64,000 nt of DNA from Ampullaceana balthica (GCA_944989445.1 CALYLW010000061.1:434001-498000); one strand, 5' to 3'; positions 1 to 11,747 are shown, counted from the stretch's first letter. Notes: generated by a model not told the origin, from the letters alone. Program-made: numbers and translations.

Positions 1-300
1 TTTTTTAGATTATTTTATTTATTTCTATGTATCATGCTATTTTTTGAGATAGAGCGTCGCGGTGCGTATTATATTGAACAACCTTTCTGTCGCGCAATAA
101 GGTGCGTATTTTATTGACAGCTCTTTTTATAAACATATTCCTGATCGGTGCGCATTATATTAAACATGTTTTACGACACAACTGCAATTTTGTATTTCTG
201 GATGGTCTGGCGCTGCGTATTATAATGATCATTCTTTTAATTACTTCTCGTACATAAAGGATTTATAGTCAAAAACTTGGTTTTTTTACGGGTTTTTTTT
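1..300 (+). repeat. Dispersed repeat family A, copy 1 (left end outside the window)
   Basis: The same sequence recurs near 38475-38965 and 63206-63700 with few differences, including GAGCGTCGCGGTGCGTATTA (replaced by a variant in the third copy), TTCTGTCGCGCAATAA and GGATTTATAGTCA near the right end. This copy starts inside the family and lacks about 190 bp found at the left of the other two. No open frame of useful length and no recognisable transposase or reverse transcriptase is present. It is an interspersed repeat of unknown class, probably a non-autonomous element. Confidence 0.8.
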
Positions 301-930
301 ATTTAATGTTGTTTTTCCGCCCGCCCAAGACAGAGAGCTATGACGACAACAGAGACGGCGGTGAAGTTAATATAAGGGATTTAATAAAACAACCCCCTAA
401 AAACAAAGTTTTTGACTATAAATCCCTTATATATGAGACATAACTAACAGTATAGATTATTTTCAAACGCGACAAACATTTGCAGACTGAATCTGTCTTA
501 ACTCAAATTTGCTTCATAACCCTTGGGAGGGAAAAAGTCTGGTCACCGATCGCTTGACCGAGCTCAGCGTGACACGTAAAATGTAAACAAAAGCACGCCG
601 GTACTTCGATGGGTCGCGTCAACGCGTCAACTGAAACTCTCACGTGGAAAAAAAAACAATAACAAACCGTGAATTTGAATTACATACGTTATATAAGGAT
701 AAACTAAAAATGCATTAATTTGATAACTGTACGTTCGATCGATCTGACATTTTGATACAATGCATTGTTAGATGACACGGATCCATGTGCTAAATGTCAG
801 CTCGATTGCTACACGGGAAGTGGGTCGTTTTTTACTTTTGTTTTTCCGCACTCCCAAGACAGAGAGACAGAGAGAGATGAGGACAGAGACGGCCGTGAAG
901 TTAATATAAGGGATTTTAAAAGAGGGGAGT
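258..930. repeat. Inverted and direct repeats beside repeat A
   Basis: The end of repeat A (258-290, containing GGATTTATAGTCAAAAAC) recurs as its reverse complement at 398-430, so the two can form a hairpin with about 30-nt arms. Separately, about 80 bp at 305-385 (CAAGACAGAGAG ... GTGAAGTTAATATAAGGGAT) are repeated in direct orientation at 838-920. A short open frame at 765-1007 runs across the second copy and looks like chance. Positions 719-785 also carry the ATTCGATCGATCTG-type motif shared with 7257 and 47440. Confidence 0.6.
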
Positions 931-1009
931 TTCGTCCCCAGGTAATGTGGTGTGTTATTGTTGATAGGAGTCAGACTGACAGACGTGTCAGTGTGACCCC
1001 TATGTAATA

Positions 1010-2375
1010 GTGTGTTAGGGAGTATTCCTTGTGATCTTTAATGGACTGTCCTAAAAATTTAATTCTCATAGCTTCTATTTTTGTATCTATATCTTGTAGA
1101 TTTAATTCATCCTTCTAATTTAGTCTGCATTAAAGTAGCTTTCTTTATATTCCATTTAGTGTTCTTAAAAATAAATCTTCTAATCATTTGGTTAATTGTG
1201 TTTAGAGTATATTGAGGAATGTTAAAAATATTCCCTACGTAAATTAATTTTGGTATTATTAAAGTATTTATTAGTGTACTTCTCCCGAATATTGTTTTGG
1301 TTGCGTATTTATATCGTGTGATAATTTTATTAACGAATTTTACTAGCGAAACCCATGTTCCTTTAATAATAATAATAATAAATAAATTGATTATTTATAT
1401 AGCGCTGTATCCCAGTAAGGAACTGGGCTCACAGCGCTTTAAATGAAAGAAATAACATACCTATAAGTATTAAATTAACTTTCATATCATAACATACACA
1501 AAAATTACAGTACACTATACATAAACTACGTTAATCATTTACAAGAAATGTAGTTTCATTAATTTTGAAAATAAAATTTGAAAAGATGTGTCTTAAGTGC
1601 AGTATTGAAGGACTTGGTTGTTTGAATACTACGTAAGTATAATGGTAGAGAATTCCATTGTTTGGCTGCACAAAAAGAGAACGACCTTTCACCAAATGTT
1701 TTGGTGCGTGTCGTAGGAACAGAGAGAATGCGTGTTTCTGCAGAAGATCGTAACTGGCAAGTGGGTGAGTAGACCGACAAAAGTTCAGTAAGATAAGATG
1801 GGCATGCGTCCGAAAAGAAGTTGTGGCAGAGAACGGCCAGTTTGTAATCAATACGGGCTTGTATAGGCAGCCAATGAAGTGAGCGAAGAAGTGGAGTAAC
1901 ATGGTCATTGTGTGTTTCCCATGGGTTGTTTGTAAATGTTAATCCGTATATTAATAATTCTTTCTTTCCTTCCAATTTAAGGGGATAGTCGTCCTTATTA
2001 GTTAGTTTCCCTATGCCCATAATTTCCGACTTCTTGATGTTTATTTTTGATCCGCTGGCTGATCCAAATTCCTCGAAAGTTTCCATAATTCTTTTGATAG
2101 AGTTATTGTTTTGGGGAAAGAATATAGTGTCGTCGGCATATGCTAATAATTTTCTCTCTCCTCTATTTGGTAGGTGAATTCCTCTTATGGTATTATCTAA
2201 CCTAATTTTTTCTAACACTGGCTCTATCGCCAGGATATATAAAGTAGGGTGAGAGAGGGCACCCCTGCCTAACTGATCTTTGTATCTCTATGTCTATTCC
2301 TTCTGATAGTGTATTGGTGTTGAGTAGTTTACTAATGGGATTTTTATAAAATATTTTAACCCAGATACCTACGTA
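1010..2375 (-). mobile_element. Tx1/L1-like LINE, reverse transcriptase remnant (frameshifted, interrupted)
   Basis: Reading the minus strand, 2300-1915 encodes a reverse transcriptase core: VRQGCPLSP, then LYILAIEPVLEKIR, then the catalytic box AYADD followed by SKINIKKSEIMGIGK. A one-base frameshift lies near 2245, between VRQGCPLSP and LYILAIEP. The coding sense resumes at about 1355-1050 (GTWVSLVKFVNKII ... FGRSTLINTLIIPKLIY), which resembles the region after the RT domain in L1/Tx1-type ORF2 proteins. Between the two parts sits another LINE fragment (1362-1915). The clade assignment comes from motif style and is tentative. The copy is dead, with frameshifts and stops and no endonuclease domain visible. 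Confidence 0.7.
1362..1915 (-). mobile_element. L2/CR1-like LINE 3' end, nested in the Tx1-like LINE
   Basis: The minus strand from 1915 to about 1555 encodes a typical C-terminal tail of L2/CR1-type LINE proteins: HVTPLLRSLHWLPIQARIDY, later RTKTFGERSFSFCAAKQWNS, then LKTHLFKFYF and a stop. It is followed by a 3' UTR with AGCGCTGTGAGCCCAGTTCC and a terminal (TTA)n tract (TAA repeats at 1362-1386 on the plus strand). The same 3' UTR type occurs on the plus strand at 18190-18260. The host LINE carries CATGGG on both sides, a possible short target duplication. The fragment is 5'-truncated, as is usual for LINE copies. Confidence 0.75.
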
Positions 2376-2720
2376 GCTGGAAAAGTTTGGCCACCCCTGT
2401 TCTATTTCATGACTCTCACGAAGAAAAAAAAATAAAGTTATGAGTATTTGATAGTTACTGCTGTAAATGTTTTATTATAATCAGCTGCTAATTAACACCG
2501 CCATTGCTTAAGGCATTCTTATTTTATTAGTGACATATTATGTAAACTGATAAGTCATTTTAAAATAATGATTAATTTATGCAAAGATCAAAGGTAATCT
2601 GATTAAATTATTTCAGTATCTCTTCCATCCGAACTAGGAACAATGACGCCGTTCGGAAATGGAGTAGTGATATTGTGACGTCACTGACTGTGGATTAATG
2701 CATGGTTGAGAATTTAGTTG
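2376..2720. other. Unassigned AT-rich stretch
   Basis: No gene is seen. At 2376-2398 the sequence GTTTGGCCACCCCTG resembles the right terminus of hAT-type MITEs in this window (compare 57003), but no matching left end was found. The rest is plain AT-rich DNA. Confidence 0.5.
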
Positions 2721-3275
2721 TTTAAAATAAAATAAATAGAAGTAAAACAAAGATTTTAAAAAAACACGTTTTTATAAGCGGACTAAAAAGAAGGAAATAA
2801 TTTAAAACTTATTATTTCAAGTACTTCGATTTAATATGACTAAAAACGTGGGGCGGGCGCTTATGAGGTTTAACATATGCGGTTCACTCATTCTCTCACT
2901 TATAGATCTCTCTTTTGCTTTCTAAATTAGAAATCTTTAATTTTTATACCAAACACCCACCCCACGTTTTTAGTCATATTAAATCGAAGTACTTGAACTA
3001 ATAAGTTTTAAATTATTTCCTTCTTTTTAGTCCGCTTATAAAACGTGGTTTTTAAAAATCTTTTTTTTTACTTCTATTTATTTTATTCTTTTTAGTCCAC
3101 TTATAACAACCTGGTTTTTTAAAATATTTTTTTACCTCTGTTTATTTTACCAAACACCCCACAAGCGCCCGCCCAACGTTTTAAAAACATTGCGATGTGG
3201 TCACGGGGCGAACTCACGGATGTCAACAAAAGCCGACGGTACAGATGCTTTTATATAGACTACTAGTAGACCCGT
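2720..3275. repeat. Foldback-like element with long inverted arms, copy 1
   Basis: Two arms of about 110 bp are inverted relative to each other: 2741-2860 (AAGCGGACTAAAAAG ... ATATGACTAAAAACGTGGGG) and 2962-3075 (CCCACGTTTTTAGTCATATT ... CTTTTTAGTCCGCTTATAAA), separated by roughly 100 bp. After the right arm comes a degenerate third copy of the arm end (GTCCACTTATAACAACCTGG), then the block ending near GACGGTACAGATGCTT. The whole arrangement is repeated at 46880-47400. No coding capacity was seen. Class unknown; a non-autonomous DNA transposon is the simplest reading. Confidence 0.8.
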
Positions 3276-4740
3276 CGTGCGTTGCAACGATCAAAGTAAA
3301 AAGGAATAAATTTAAAGAAACCAATGTTTAAAAAAAATTCTGAAGAAATCTTCGTGGAAGTGTGAAAAAAAACACCAAGTTTCATAGCAAACGGATAAAT
3401 AAATTAATAATTAAATAGCGTACAAAAGAAGAAACGATATTAAGGGCCCCGGCCCCAAAATGAGTGATATTATAGTTTTTTTTATTGCCATTGTACTCAT
3501 TTCTTAAACGTTTAAGATTTTATTCACTATTCAGTCATTAACAATCTTGACAAATAATGACACATGTATCCATTATTATACAAATTGAAATTAACAGGTG
3601 TTTTGAACTTTATATCTTGCCCAGAATGGGCCCTGGGGCCCTTAATGTTGTTTTTATCTATTGTACTCAATATATATTCCTCAAAATCGTGTAAAATTGA
3701 ATAGGGAATACAATGATTAAAGTTCAGTAAAAAGACTTTTTCGAAGGAATGGAAATTAAGAGTTTAGTGCCCTATAGTAATATAGGCTCTTAAGTTTTTA
3801 TATTCTAAGTTTTGTCAAAATCCATTTCTTTCTCAGTATCTAACTCTTAAACTACTTTTTATATACCTACAATAGGGGGAAAATAGCATTAAGGGGCCCT
3901 GGCCCATTCGGTGCAAGAGGTCAATTTCAAAAACATGTTCATTTTAGTTCATTTTTATTGTGGCTATATTTCTCAAGCTCTTTAAAAAGTAAATAGGAAA
4001 AATATCTTAAACATATACGAAAAAAGATATGTGGGGCCCCGGCCACGAAGATATTGGCATTAGAAGTGCAGTGTCTATAGTATTTTAATATAGGCTACCA
4101 AGTTTTTGTGTGCAAAGTTTGGTGAAGATCTATTCATTTACTAAGTAGCTAACGTAGAAACTATTTTTTATATAGCTCATATAAGATAAAAACGACATTA
4201 AGGGTCCCAGGGCCCATTCTGGGTAAGATATAAAGTTAAAAACATCTGTTCATTTCAATTAGTATAATAATTGATACATGTGTCATAATTTGTCAAGATT
4301 GTTAATGACTGAATGGTGAATAAAATCTTAAACGCTTAAAAAATGTGAATTTTTGGGCTCCCAGCCCCAAAGGAATGAATATTAGAAGTTTAGTGCCCTA
4401 TAGTATTTTAATATTGGCTATCAAGTTGTAATATACACATTTTGGTTAAGATCCAATAATTTACACAGTAGCTAAAGCTTAAACTAATTTTTATATAGCT
4501 CGCATAAGCAAAACATGAAGATATGGGCCCCCGGCGCCCCATGAGTGTTAAATTTTGAAAAAAGTGATAGTTACCATCCCGGGAGCATACTCAACAGTCT
4601 TGAAAAGTTTCATGACGATCGGGTGAATGGTTTAGACAGCTATAAAGGACATTCATACACACACAAACATATTTAAATATATATATATATATAAATATAT
4701 ACTTGAAAAATACCCGCACTTTGTAGCGGGAGTGTGCTGA
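3276..4740. repeat. Composite dispersed repeat with internal inverted and direct repeats
   Basis: The stretch begins near AGACCCGTCGTGCGTTGCAA and ends near TACCCGCACTTTGTAGCGGG. Inside, about 165 bp at 3487-3655 are repeated in inverted orientation at 4188-4345; both carry AATCTTGACAAAT and a GGGCCC-rich core. A second module (GTGCCCTATAGTA ... CTAAACTACTTTTTATATA type) recurs in direct orientation at about 3766, 4063 and 4390. GGGCCC/GGCCCC-type islands recur every few hundred bases. A short AT microsatellite lies at 4676-4702. No open frame. It is an old repeat of unknown class. Confidence 0.6.
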
Positions 4741-4939
4741 CACTTTATCCAAGTATTAGGTGATGGTTATTACAATTTTTATTTGCCAAGTTAAATTTCA
4801 GATTCAACTATTTAGTTAAAATCTTATGAGAAACAGAGATATGCCATTTTACCGCGTGAGTTGTTTTCACTTAATGCAGTGCCTTTTAACATAACCTTAC
4901 TATTCAAAAGATATGACTTATTAAATAATGATTCTTGCC

Positions 4940-7130
4940 GACCATAATAACTAAATTTACAATTTCATTCCCACTTGTACAAAATTAACATAACTTATAT
5001 GTTTTCCGAAAGAGCTCTACCACCCTCGTCACTCAAAAATTTAAAATATAATTACGAAACTGCATCGTATCACAATTGTAAGTTATATGATATTTGTAAC
5101 CACGTCTATGAGATAAAGAACATGTGGCACTATCCCTTTAAAAGACAAAAGCTAATTGACTCATAGCGCAAATAAACAAAATTATAAATGTACTTTCTAA
5201 AATATTATTTAAAAAAAACAAAACGGTCGTATTAAAATGATATAAAAAATGTGCACACCATATTTAGACATATAGAAAGCTGGCCGCATAAAGTAAAGTC
5301 TTGTTATAAAGTAAATGTACTGGACCAAAATAACTCTTCATTTTGACGTATTCATAATCGTCTAAACAGGGAAATAATATGTAACATTTTTATGTCTCTA
5401 TATTTTACGATTTATATTTACGGTTTATAAGCAATGTGTATAATTTCAAAAAGGAATCTTTTTTTTTGTTCCATATTTCGGATAAGGCATCATATTTTGT
5501 AAATTATATTCAATGCACACACATACACCAGATTTTATATCTGAAAAATAAAATACATTAAAAAAAAAGATTCAACCGTCTGTTAATAAGCGCATCTTAA
5601 AAATGATTAAAAGGCAATTTTAGAAATGGCCTATGCTATTCTGAATACAAAGGAATGAACATAAAAACATATTCAATTCGCAATTCATATTAATTAAGCG
5701 TTTTCAGGATCACTTCATTAAATTTAGTCAACTTTTGTTAATACGTTCGGTAGCGAAAGTTTATAATGTATAGTGTATATAAAGCTTAAGTAAACAGTTT
5801 TAAAGTGTACGTTTATTTGACATAGGCCATCACTTTCAACATAAAAAAAACTCGCTACATCTATGGTTTTTAGTTAAATGTCGAGTTATGAATTACATTT
5901 TTTAAAATCCCAATTTTATTAATTGCATGTAAAATATTAATACAATGCATCGTGAAAATAATTTAAATAAAATAATTTAAACGCATATGTAATATATAAA
6001 GCTCAGTTGATATTTTTATGTTTGTTTGTTTGTATCCATTAAAAAAAGGCCACTGCTTTGTTGACATTTTTCCAAAAGATCTCTGCCACTGTCGTCACTA
6101 AAAAAGCTCTTATATATTTACGACACTGCAATGTAACACAATTGTAATTAATACAATATTTGCAACAGGGTCTATGAGATAAAGATAATAAAGATAAATA
6201 AAAAAAATTAGGCTATATTCCTAATTTTAAAAAAACAAACAAAACAAATCAATTGTATGTTAAAAATGCATGTGAAACCATCACAATAATCTATTTTAAA
6301 AATGGCCTATGTTAATCCATCATCAAAGGAATGAACATAACATATTCAATTCGCTATACAAAATAATTAAGCGTTTTCAGGATCACTTTATTTAGTTTAA
6401 TCTACTTATGTTAATAAGTCCGGTAGCCTAAGTTTAAATAGTATAAGTGTATAGGTTATGTAAAAGACAACAGCTTATGTAAAAGACAAACAAAATATAA
6501 ATGTTATATTAATAGGACACAGCTAAATTTAAGATGCGTACACGAAAATGTGCGCACAGTAATCAGGCGATAAAAGATTTTAAAACGTGCACCGCTAAAA
6601 ATGAAGCCTTGAAAAAAATACTGACACAATTATTACATAAATAGGTTTTTCATTAAATGTCGAGTTATGGAACAGAAAATAATTAAAACAAATTCGCAAT
6701 TAAATTTAAACGTGTAAACAATTAAATCTAATGCATCGTGTGGCAGTTGTAATTAAATATGTTTACGTGTCTATCTAATATATAGAAAGTAACAGTAAAG
6801 AAAATGACAATTCTTTGTACTACATAGCTCAAATTATGAAGCGTACACGAAAATGTGCGCACCGTAATTAGACATTATAATATTTTTTTCAAATGCGCAC
6901 GGCTGAAATTAAAGTATTGGCATTGGGGAAAAAAAACGTCACCAAAAGACACTCGCTTTGAACGGCATTTGAACGTCCGCGTAAATTTGTTCAACACAGA
7001 AATGAGGTTAAATTTTTTATTCTTTGTCTCTGCATTTTCTGATTATTTAATTTACGGCATTCGGGCGAAAGGGACAATTACAAAAACTAACTTAAAACCA
7101 CCTTCAGGGTAAAAGGAACCGTCCTGCCAA
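4940..7130. repeat. AT-rich region with a diverged tandem duplication
   Basis: Several blocks occur twice in the same order. For example, AGAGCTCTACCACC ... GTCTATGAGATAAAGA at 4999-5118 matches 6078-6187, and AATGGCCTATG ... AAGCGTTTTCAGGATCACTT at 5624-5716 matches 6299-6386. A third element, GTACACGAAAATGTGCGCAC, occurs at 6538 and 6845 with a weaker relative near 5247. The spacing differs between blocks (about 1080 versus 680 bp), so indels of several hundred bases have accumulated. Short open frames here (4975-5166, 6855-7112) have no recognisable domain. Confidence 0.55.
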
Positions 7131-7450
7131 ATTTGGTCCCCGTCCGTCATTTGGTTTTTCCGTGATTGTCTAACAGAAAGTCGAAAAGTGAAACATACAA
7201 ACATACAAACATACAAACATTTGAGCTTTATATATTAGATAGATCAACTTTAAAGTTCAATAATTTAATAACGGTATATTCGATCGATCTGAAATTTTGA
7301 TACAAAGCATTGTCATCCACGATCTACCTGTGGTAAAATTTTCAGATCTCTAGGACCATCAGAAGTTGTTCAATTTTACGTTGGCAGATTTGAAAAAATC
7401 TTGGACAAACAAACAATGCCCAACGAAAGCGAGTTAATAAAAACGTGGTT
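7130..7450. repeat. Dispersed repeat family B, copy 1
   Basis: The block at 7246-7445 (ATTCGATCGATCTGAAATTT, AGGACCATCAGAAGT, TTCAATTTTACGTTGGCAG, AACGAAAGCGAGTTAATAAA) matches 47414-47620 closely and 719-785 in part. Just before it, three CATACAAA-type repeats at 7193-7220 follow CTGCCAAATTTGGTCCCCGT, which looks like the end of an older non-LTR element. The motif ATCGATCTGAAATTTTGATA is also found inverted inside repeat family A at 38610-38650 and 63360-63400, so the two families share sequence. Confidence 0.65.
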
Positions 7451-8532
7451 TAAAAAAAAGGTAGTCTAGATGTGTGTTTGATTTACCGAGTTTTAAGTGT
7501 AAAAAAAAATCATGTTTAAATATTTACATATTTATTTCTTTCTCGATGTGAAAACTCTCATCAAACAAGAGTGACAATTTTATGGAACACAATTCATTAC
7601 CAGAATATAGAGTTGTGTCCCTTTAGTATTTTTAAAAAAAAACAAAACTAATTTTTAAATATTAAAGAATCCATGACCCAGAGCACAGGTTTCCGATGTA
7701 AAATACAGTAAACGGTGAATATCGTTTAACACTAAATTGATGGGACTAAAATATGTTTTCGTGTTCACAGATTTCGTGTTAATAAGGGATGTTACAAAAA
7801 CGTAGATATACTCAATAAATTTACGCTTATTATAGAACATTTTATTTATATACAGGGATAAAATTGCAAGAGTTATTGGCCGCCGCTCAAAATAGGCATA
7901 TGTTGAGATCGATATCTGTTCATGTGTCCATGCGCTCCCCCCAACGACCGCAACGGTCACGGGACTGATGATGATGATATGTATGCTTGCCTTCAAAAAA
8001 ATCAAACAAAAAATTTAACAAGAACTAATGGAAATTTAATACATGATTTTAAAATTTAAAAAAAGAAAAAAATATGAATCGATTCTAGAATTTTTATTTA
8101 TTTATTTATTTTACTTTTATTTTTTGTTTGTGGGAATAACCTATTTTTTAATTTTTTTAAATTTTGTATTTAAATATTTTTTTTTAAGCAGTGAGGTGAT
8201 AAATAACATTGGCTCGTCTCACCAGCCACCTAAAGGGTATCGTTATTTCAAAGCCAAGTTAGCTTTCTTTCATATGAAACATAAGACAATGCCTCCCTCT
8301 ATCATTTGTAGCACATCTTTATTATCGCCAGCGCGGCAAGTGCTTTCTGTATTTTCTTTTTTCGTAGAAGCGAAATCTGTTCATGTTAAGCGATTTTTGT
8401 TTCCCGATAAGATATTTTTTTAAAATGTATGAAAATATATAGTAGCTTTTCGGGACCATATTATTATTTCGTGTTAACCGTCATTTCTTATAATGGCTTA
8501 AACGTATTTCATTGTATATATAAAGAGAAAAA
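7450..8532. other. Unassigned AT-rich stretch
   Basis: T-rich and A-rich tracts with two short, low-complexity open frames (7655-8005 minus, 8043-8423 plus) that are dominated by F, Y, I and K. They have no domain, start context or splice support. No gene can be argued here. Confidence 0.5.
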
Positions 8533-8562
8533 GATAGACAGAGAAATATATATATATATACA

Positions 8563-8651
<89 letters not shown>
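8533..8651. repeat. Compound (TA)n-(GA)n microsatellite
   Basis: About 65 bp of alternating TA (8548-8613) pass directly into about 38 bp of GA (8614-8651). Pure dinucleotide tracts like this are usually length-polymorphic. The open frame across it (YIYIYI... then REREREME) is a by-product. Confidence 0.95.
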
Positions 8652-8655
<4 letters not shown>

Positions 8656-8675
8656 TTTTTAAAAAACTACATGTA

Positions 8676-8740
8676 TTATCTTATCTTATCTTTTACAGTA
8701 GCTCCTTCTATACAGAAGATGTATTGTCCGACGTAATAAA
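8676..8740 (-). mobile_element. Short 3' end of the GATAA-tailed LINE/SINE family
   Basis: On the minus strand the sequence reads CTTCTGTATAGAAGGAGC, a few bases, then (GATAA)n, matching the shared tail of the LINE at 25283-25336 and the SINEs at 11692, 28475 and 56686. Only the tail remains, as expected from extreme 5' truncation. Confidence 0.75.
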
Positions 8741-9485
8741 TATTGTAATTTCTGTAACTCAATACTTTTAACGAGCGTTGACATCCTGTTCTGTTGACAT
8801 CCTGTTGTGTTGGCATTATGTTCTGGTGACATCCTTTTTATTTTATTTTCCGTAAAATGAAACATGTTCAGGATTGTAGTGGACCAGTGGATATACCTTT
8901 CGAGAATTAGAGCTGAATATTTAGTTTTAAAAAATGAAGTTTACAGTAACGGCAACGGGAAAACTTACTTAAAGAAACAACCAGATTACAATCACTTCGT
9001 ATTTTTTCGAAGTCATGAACATGGGAGAGGGGTAATAATTAACTTATTTATTCACTTATTTTTGTAATGATCATTTCGGTCCATTTATATTGCTTTGAAC
9101 TCTTGATTGTATATGTATCCTGTCTGTGTGATAGTTATTCTGAGGGAAGTTGAAACAGTTAAAATGAAAGCTTCATTTACAAATACAAACTGCCGAAACA
9201 TTATTTTCCGAGATCAAAGTAAATCAACTAATCAGAAAGTGTCTTGCTATTCTTATTTTTTTAATGGAATTTTAAGCTAAAAACCTTCATCTTTGGCGTT
9301 AGAGGACACAAAGTATAAAACCATGCTAAAATTGTCACTTTCCGGGGGAGGGGAGGTAGACTGGCTACGGGAGTCAAACCCCCCCTCCCTCACCCCCACC
9401 CGGACAGTTGCCCTGATGCACATTTAGGTAGGCGGCCACTGGCATGGGCCTCGTGTCAACCCTTCAGATTATGGTCAACTTGACT
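8741..9485. other. Unassigned stretch
   Basis: There is a degenerate triple of TTGACATCCTGTT-like words at 8777-8840 and a small open frame (8864-9067) without any recognisable domain. No gene, RNA or transposon end could be supported. Confidence 0.5.
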
Positions 9486-10375
9486 GTGACACATTGCAAC
9501 ATGACGTAATATAACACATTCAAACATGACGTAATATAACACATTCAAACATGACGTAATATAACACATTCAAACATGACGTAATATAACACATTCAAAC
9601 ATGACGTAATATAACACATTCAAACATGACGTAATATAACACATTCAAACATGACGTAATATAACACATTCAAACATGACGTAATATAACACATTCAAAC
9701 ATGACGTAATATAACACATTCAAACATGGCGAAATATAACACATTCAAACATGACGTAATTTAACACATTCAAACATGACGTAATATAACACATTCAAAC
9801 ATGACGTAATATAACACATTCAAACATGGCGTAATATAACACATTCAAACATGACGTAATATAACACATTCAAACATGACGTAATATAACACATTCAAAC
9901 ATGACGTAATATAACACATTCAAACATGACGTAATATAACACATTCAAACATGGCGTAATATAACACATTCAAACATGACGTAATATAACACATTCAAAC
10001 ATGACGTAATATAACACATTCAAACATGACGTAATATAACACATTCAAACATGACGTAATATAACACATTCAAACATGGCGAAATATAACACATTCAAAC
10101 ATGGCGTAATATAACACATTCAAACATGACGTAAAATAACACATTCAAACATGACGTAATATAACACATTCAAACATGACCTAAATACAATTTAATAAAA
10201 TACATTCAAACATGACGTAATTATAACAAATTCAAATATGACATAAAAATAACAAATTCCACCTGACAACTATAGAAAAATCAAACATGACATAACTATG
10301 GTACATTCAAACAAGACGTAGCTATAATTCATTTAATTTTGACGTAACTATAACACATTCAAACATGAGGTATTT
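9486..10375. repeat. Minisatellite, 25-bp unit with a TGACGTAA motif
   Basis: About 28 near-identical tandem copies run from 9493 to about 10183, with exact 25-bp spacing (ACATTCAAAC starts at 9541, 9566, 9591 and so on). They are followed by degenerate copies to about 10375. Each unit contains CATGACGTAATATAAC; a minority read CATGGCGTAA or CATGGCGAAA. TGACGTAA is a good match to CREB/ATF and PAR-bZIP binding sites, which is known biochemistry; whether anything binds here is unknown. Confidence 0.95.
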
Positions 10376-10489
10376 CTACTTAATACTCTCTTCATCATTT
10401 GTTCAGATATGAAACATCTTAAGTTCTGCTGACAGGAAAACCAAACACAGATCCAATGTGTAAAAAAAAATATTCTTAGACCGCTCAAG

Positions 10490-10600
10490 GAAGGGGAGAG
10501 AGAGAGAGAGTGATTTCCGAGAGAGAAGGGTGAGGTAGAGAGATGGATAGAGAGGGAGAGGGATAGAGAGTTGGGATAGGGAGAGGGAGGGAATATTTTG
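10490..10600. repeat. GA-rich low-complexity tract
   Basis: Purine-rich DNA on the plus strand made of GAGAGA, GGGAGAGGGA and GATAGAGAG words. It generates serine/leucine-rich frames on the minus strand (10348-10654) that are artefacts of composition. Confidence 0.85.
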
Positions 10601-10659
10601 TGTGGGCGGTGCTGGTGGAGCACTGTAGATTATGGGGGTATGTGGGAGGCACATGGATC

Positions 10660-11457
10660 AATCAAGGAATGGTGTCATGGCTTTATTGGAGGCCATTGCC
10701 CTCTCAGTTTGATCGACCTTATTTGACCTAAATAGTTGTGTTTACTAAAGTGGCGCTGTTCTGTTACTGACCTCATCGACGAAACAAGTGAAGTAAATCG
10801 AAAGACATGGATTATTCTGGCCCGACGAGATGTAAGCAATACACAACTTGATTTGGTAAACTCCTGGGAAGCTATTGAAAGGGGATAATAAGCCTGAACG
10901 AGACACAACGACACAACGAGCGTGTGGGCGAAAAGCCTTCCTCGGCGTAGAGACGACACAACTACGAACGTGCACAATGAGGAAGCTACTTGCCGATACG
11001 TTCATTTCTTTTTTCAATCTTACCTGTTCAATGTCGACTTTCGGCCTATCCTGATATTTAATTTTGATCAAAGCCTGGCGTATAGACTAATAGTATCAAC
11101 CTTTTGAATATGTTACTGTAATGAACATCTTCACTTCTCTCTTTCGTCCCTCCTTCACTTCCCATTGTGAAAATGTTTGGAAAAATTGGCATTCACAAGT
11201 GACAGTGTGTTATGTCGATATACCTAAATAATTTGATAACTTATATTCAATATAAATCTACAACGTAGCAAATGGGAATCTGCATCTTTCAATAATCTCT
11301 AATCCAATTCATTTTTTTTAAAAATCAAAATATTACGCACCTTTTAAGTTAAATAATGTATTTAAATAATTAAATGTCCTTACAAAAATTCTCCTAGTAT
11401 CAAATTATCGAACCTAATACTCGCGGTGTCAGACATTGGATCAAAGTAAATCAACAC
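10660..11457. other. Unassigned stretch
   Basis: Overlapping open frames of about 100 residues lie on the minus strand (10675-11071), but none shows a known motif and no splice or repeat structure supports them. No transposon ends were found. Confidence 0.45.
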
Positions 11458-11747
11458 GGGGGGCGCGGTGGTCGAGTGGCAGCGCACTCGACTGGCGTAC
11501 CGATGGTCACGGGTTCGAATCCTTATGAAGGCAAGGATTTGTTCCTGGGGCCTAGGGCGTCCCTGAGTCACCCAGCTCCGAATGGGTACCTAACACTAGT
11601 TAGGCGGCTGGGTAATGCGTGGAACCCACAAAGCCGTGGCCTGTGAACGCTGCATCACTTTCCAACAGATCATCTGTCATGGTCTGTGGACGCAATTATC
11701 TTCTGCATAGAAGGAGCGTCCGTATAGATAAGATAAGATAAGACAGC
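11458..11747 (+). mobile_element. tRNA-derived SINE, family 1, copy 1
   Basis: The head looks like a tRNA with an internal Pol III promoter: a box A-like TGGTCGAGTGG near 11469 and a box B GGTTCGAATCC near 11512. The body holds CCTAGGGCGTCCCTGAGTCA and TAGGCGGCTGGGTAATGCGT. The tail (ATCTTCTGCATAGAAGGAGC then AGATAAGATAAG) is the same as that of the LINE at 25283-25336. Related copies are at 28421-28705 (minus) and 56463-56732 (plus). Length is about 290 bp. By analogy with known SINE/LINE pairs, the shared tail suggests mobilisation by that LINE. Confidence 0.9.

Noticed and set aside
9486..10375. CRISPR-like array
   Set aside because: There are no unique spacers; units are uniform 25-bp tandem repeats in an evidently eukaryotic sequence. 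The same holds for the 30-, 36- and 46-bp arrays.
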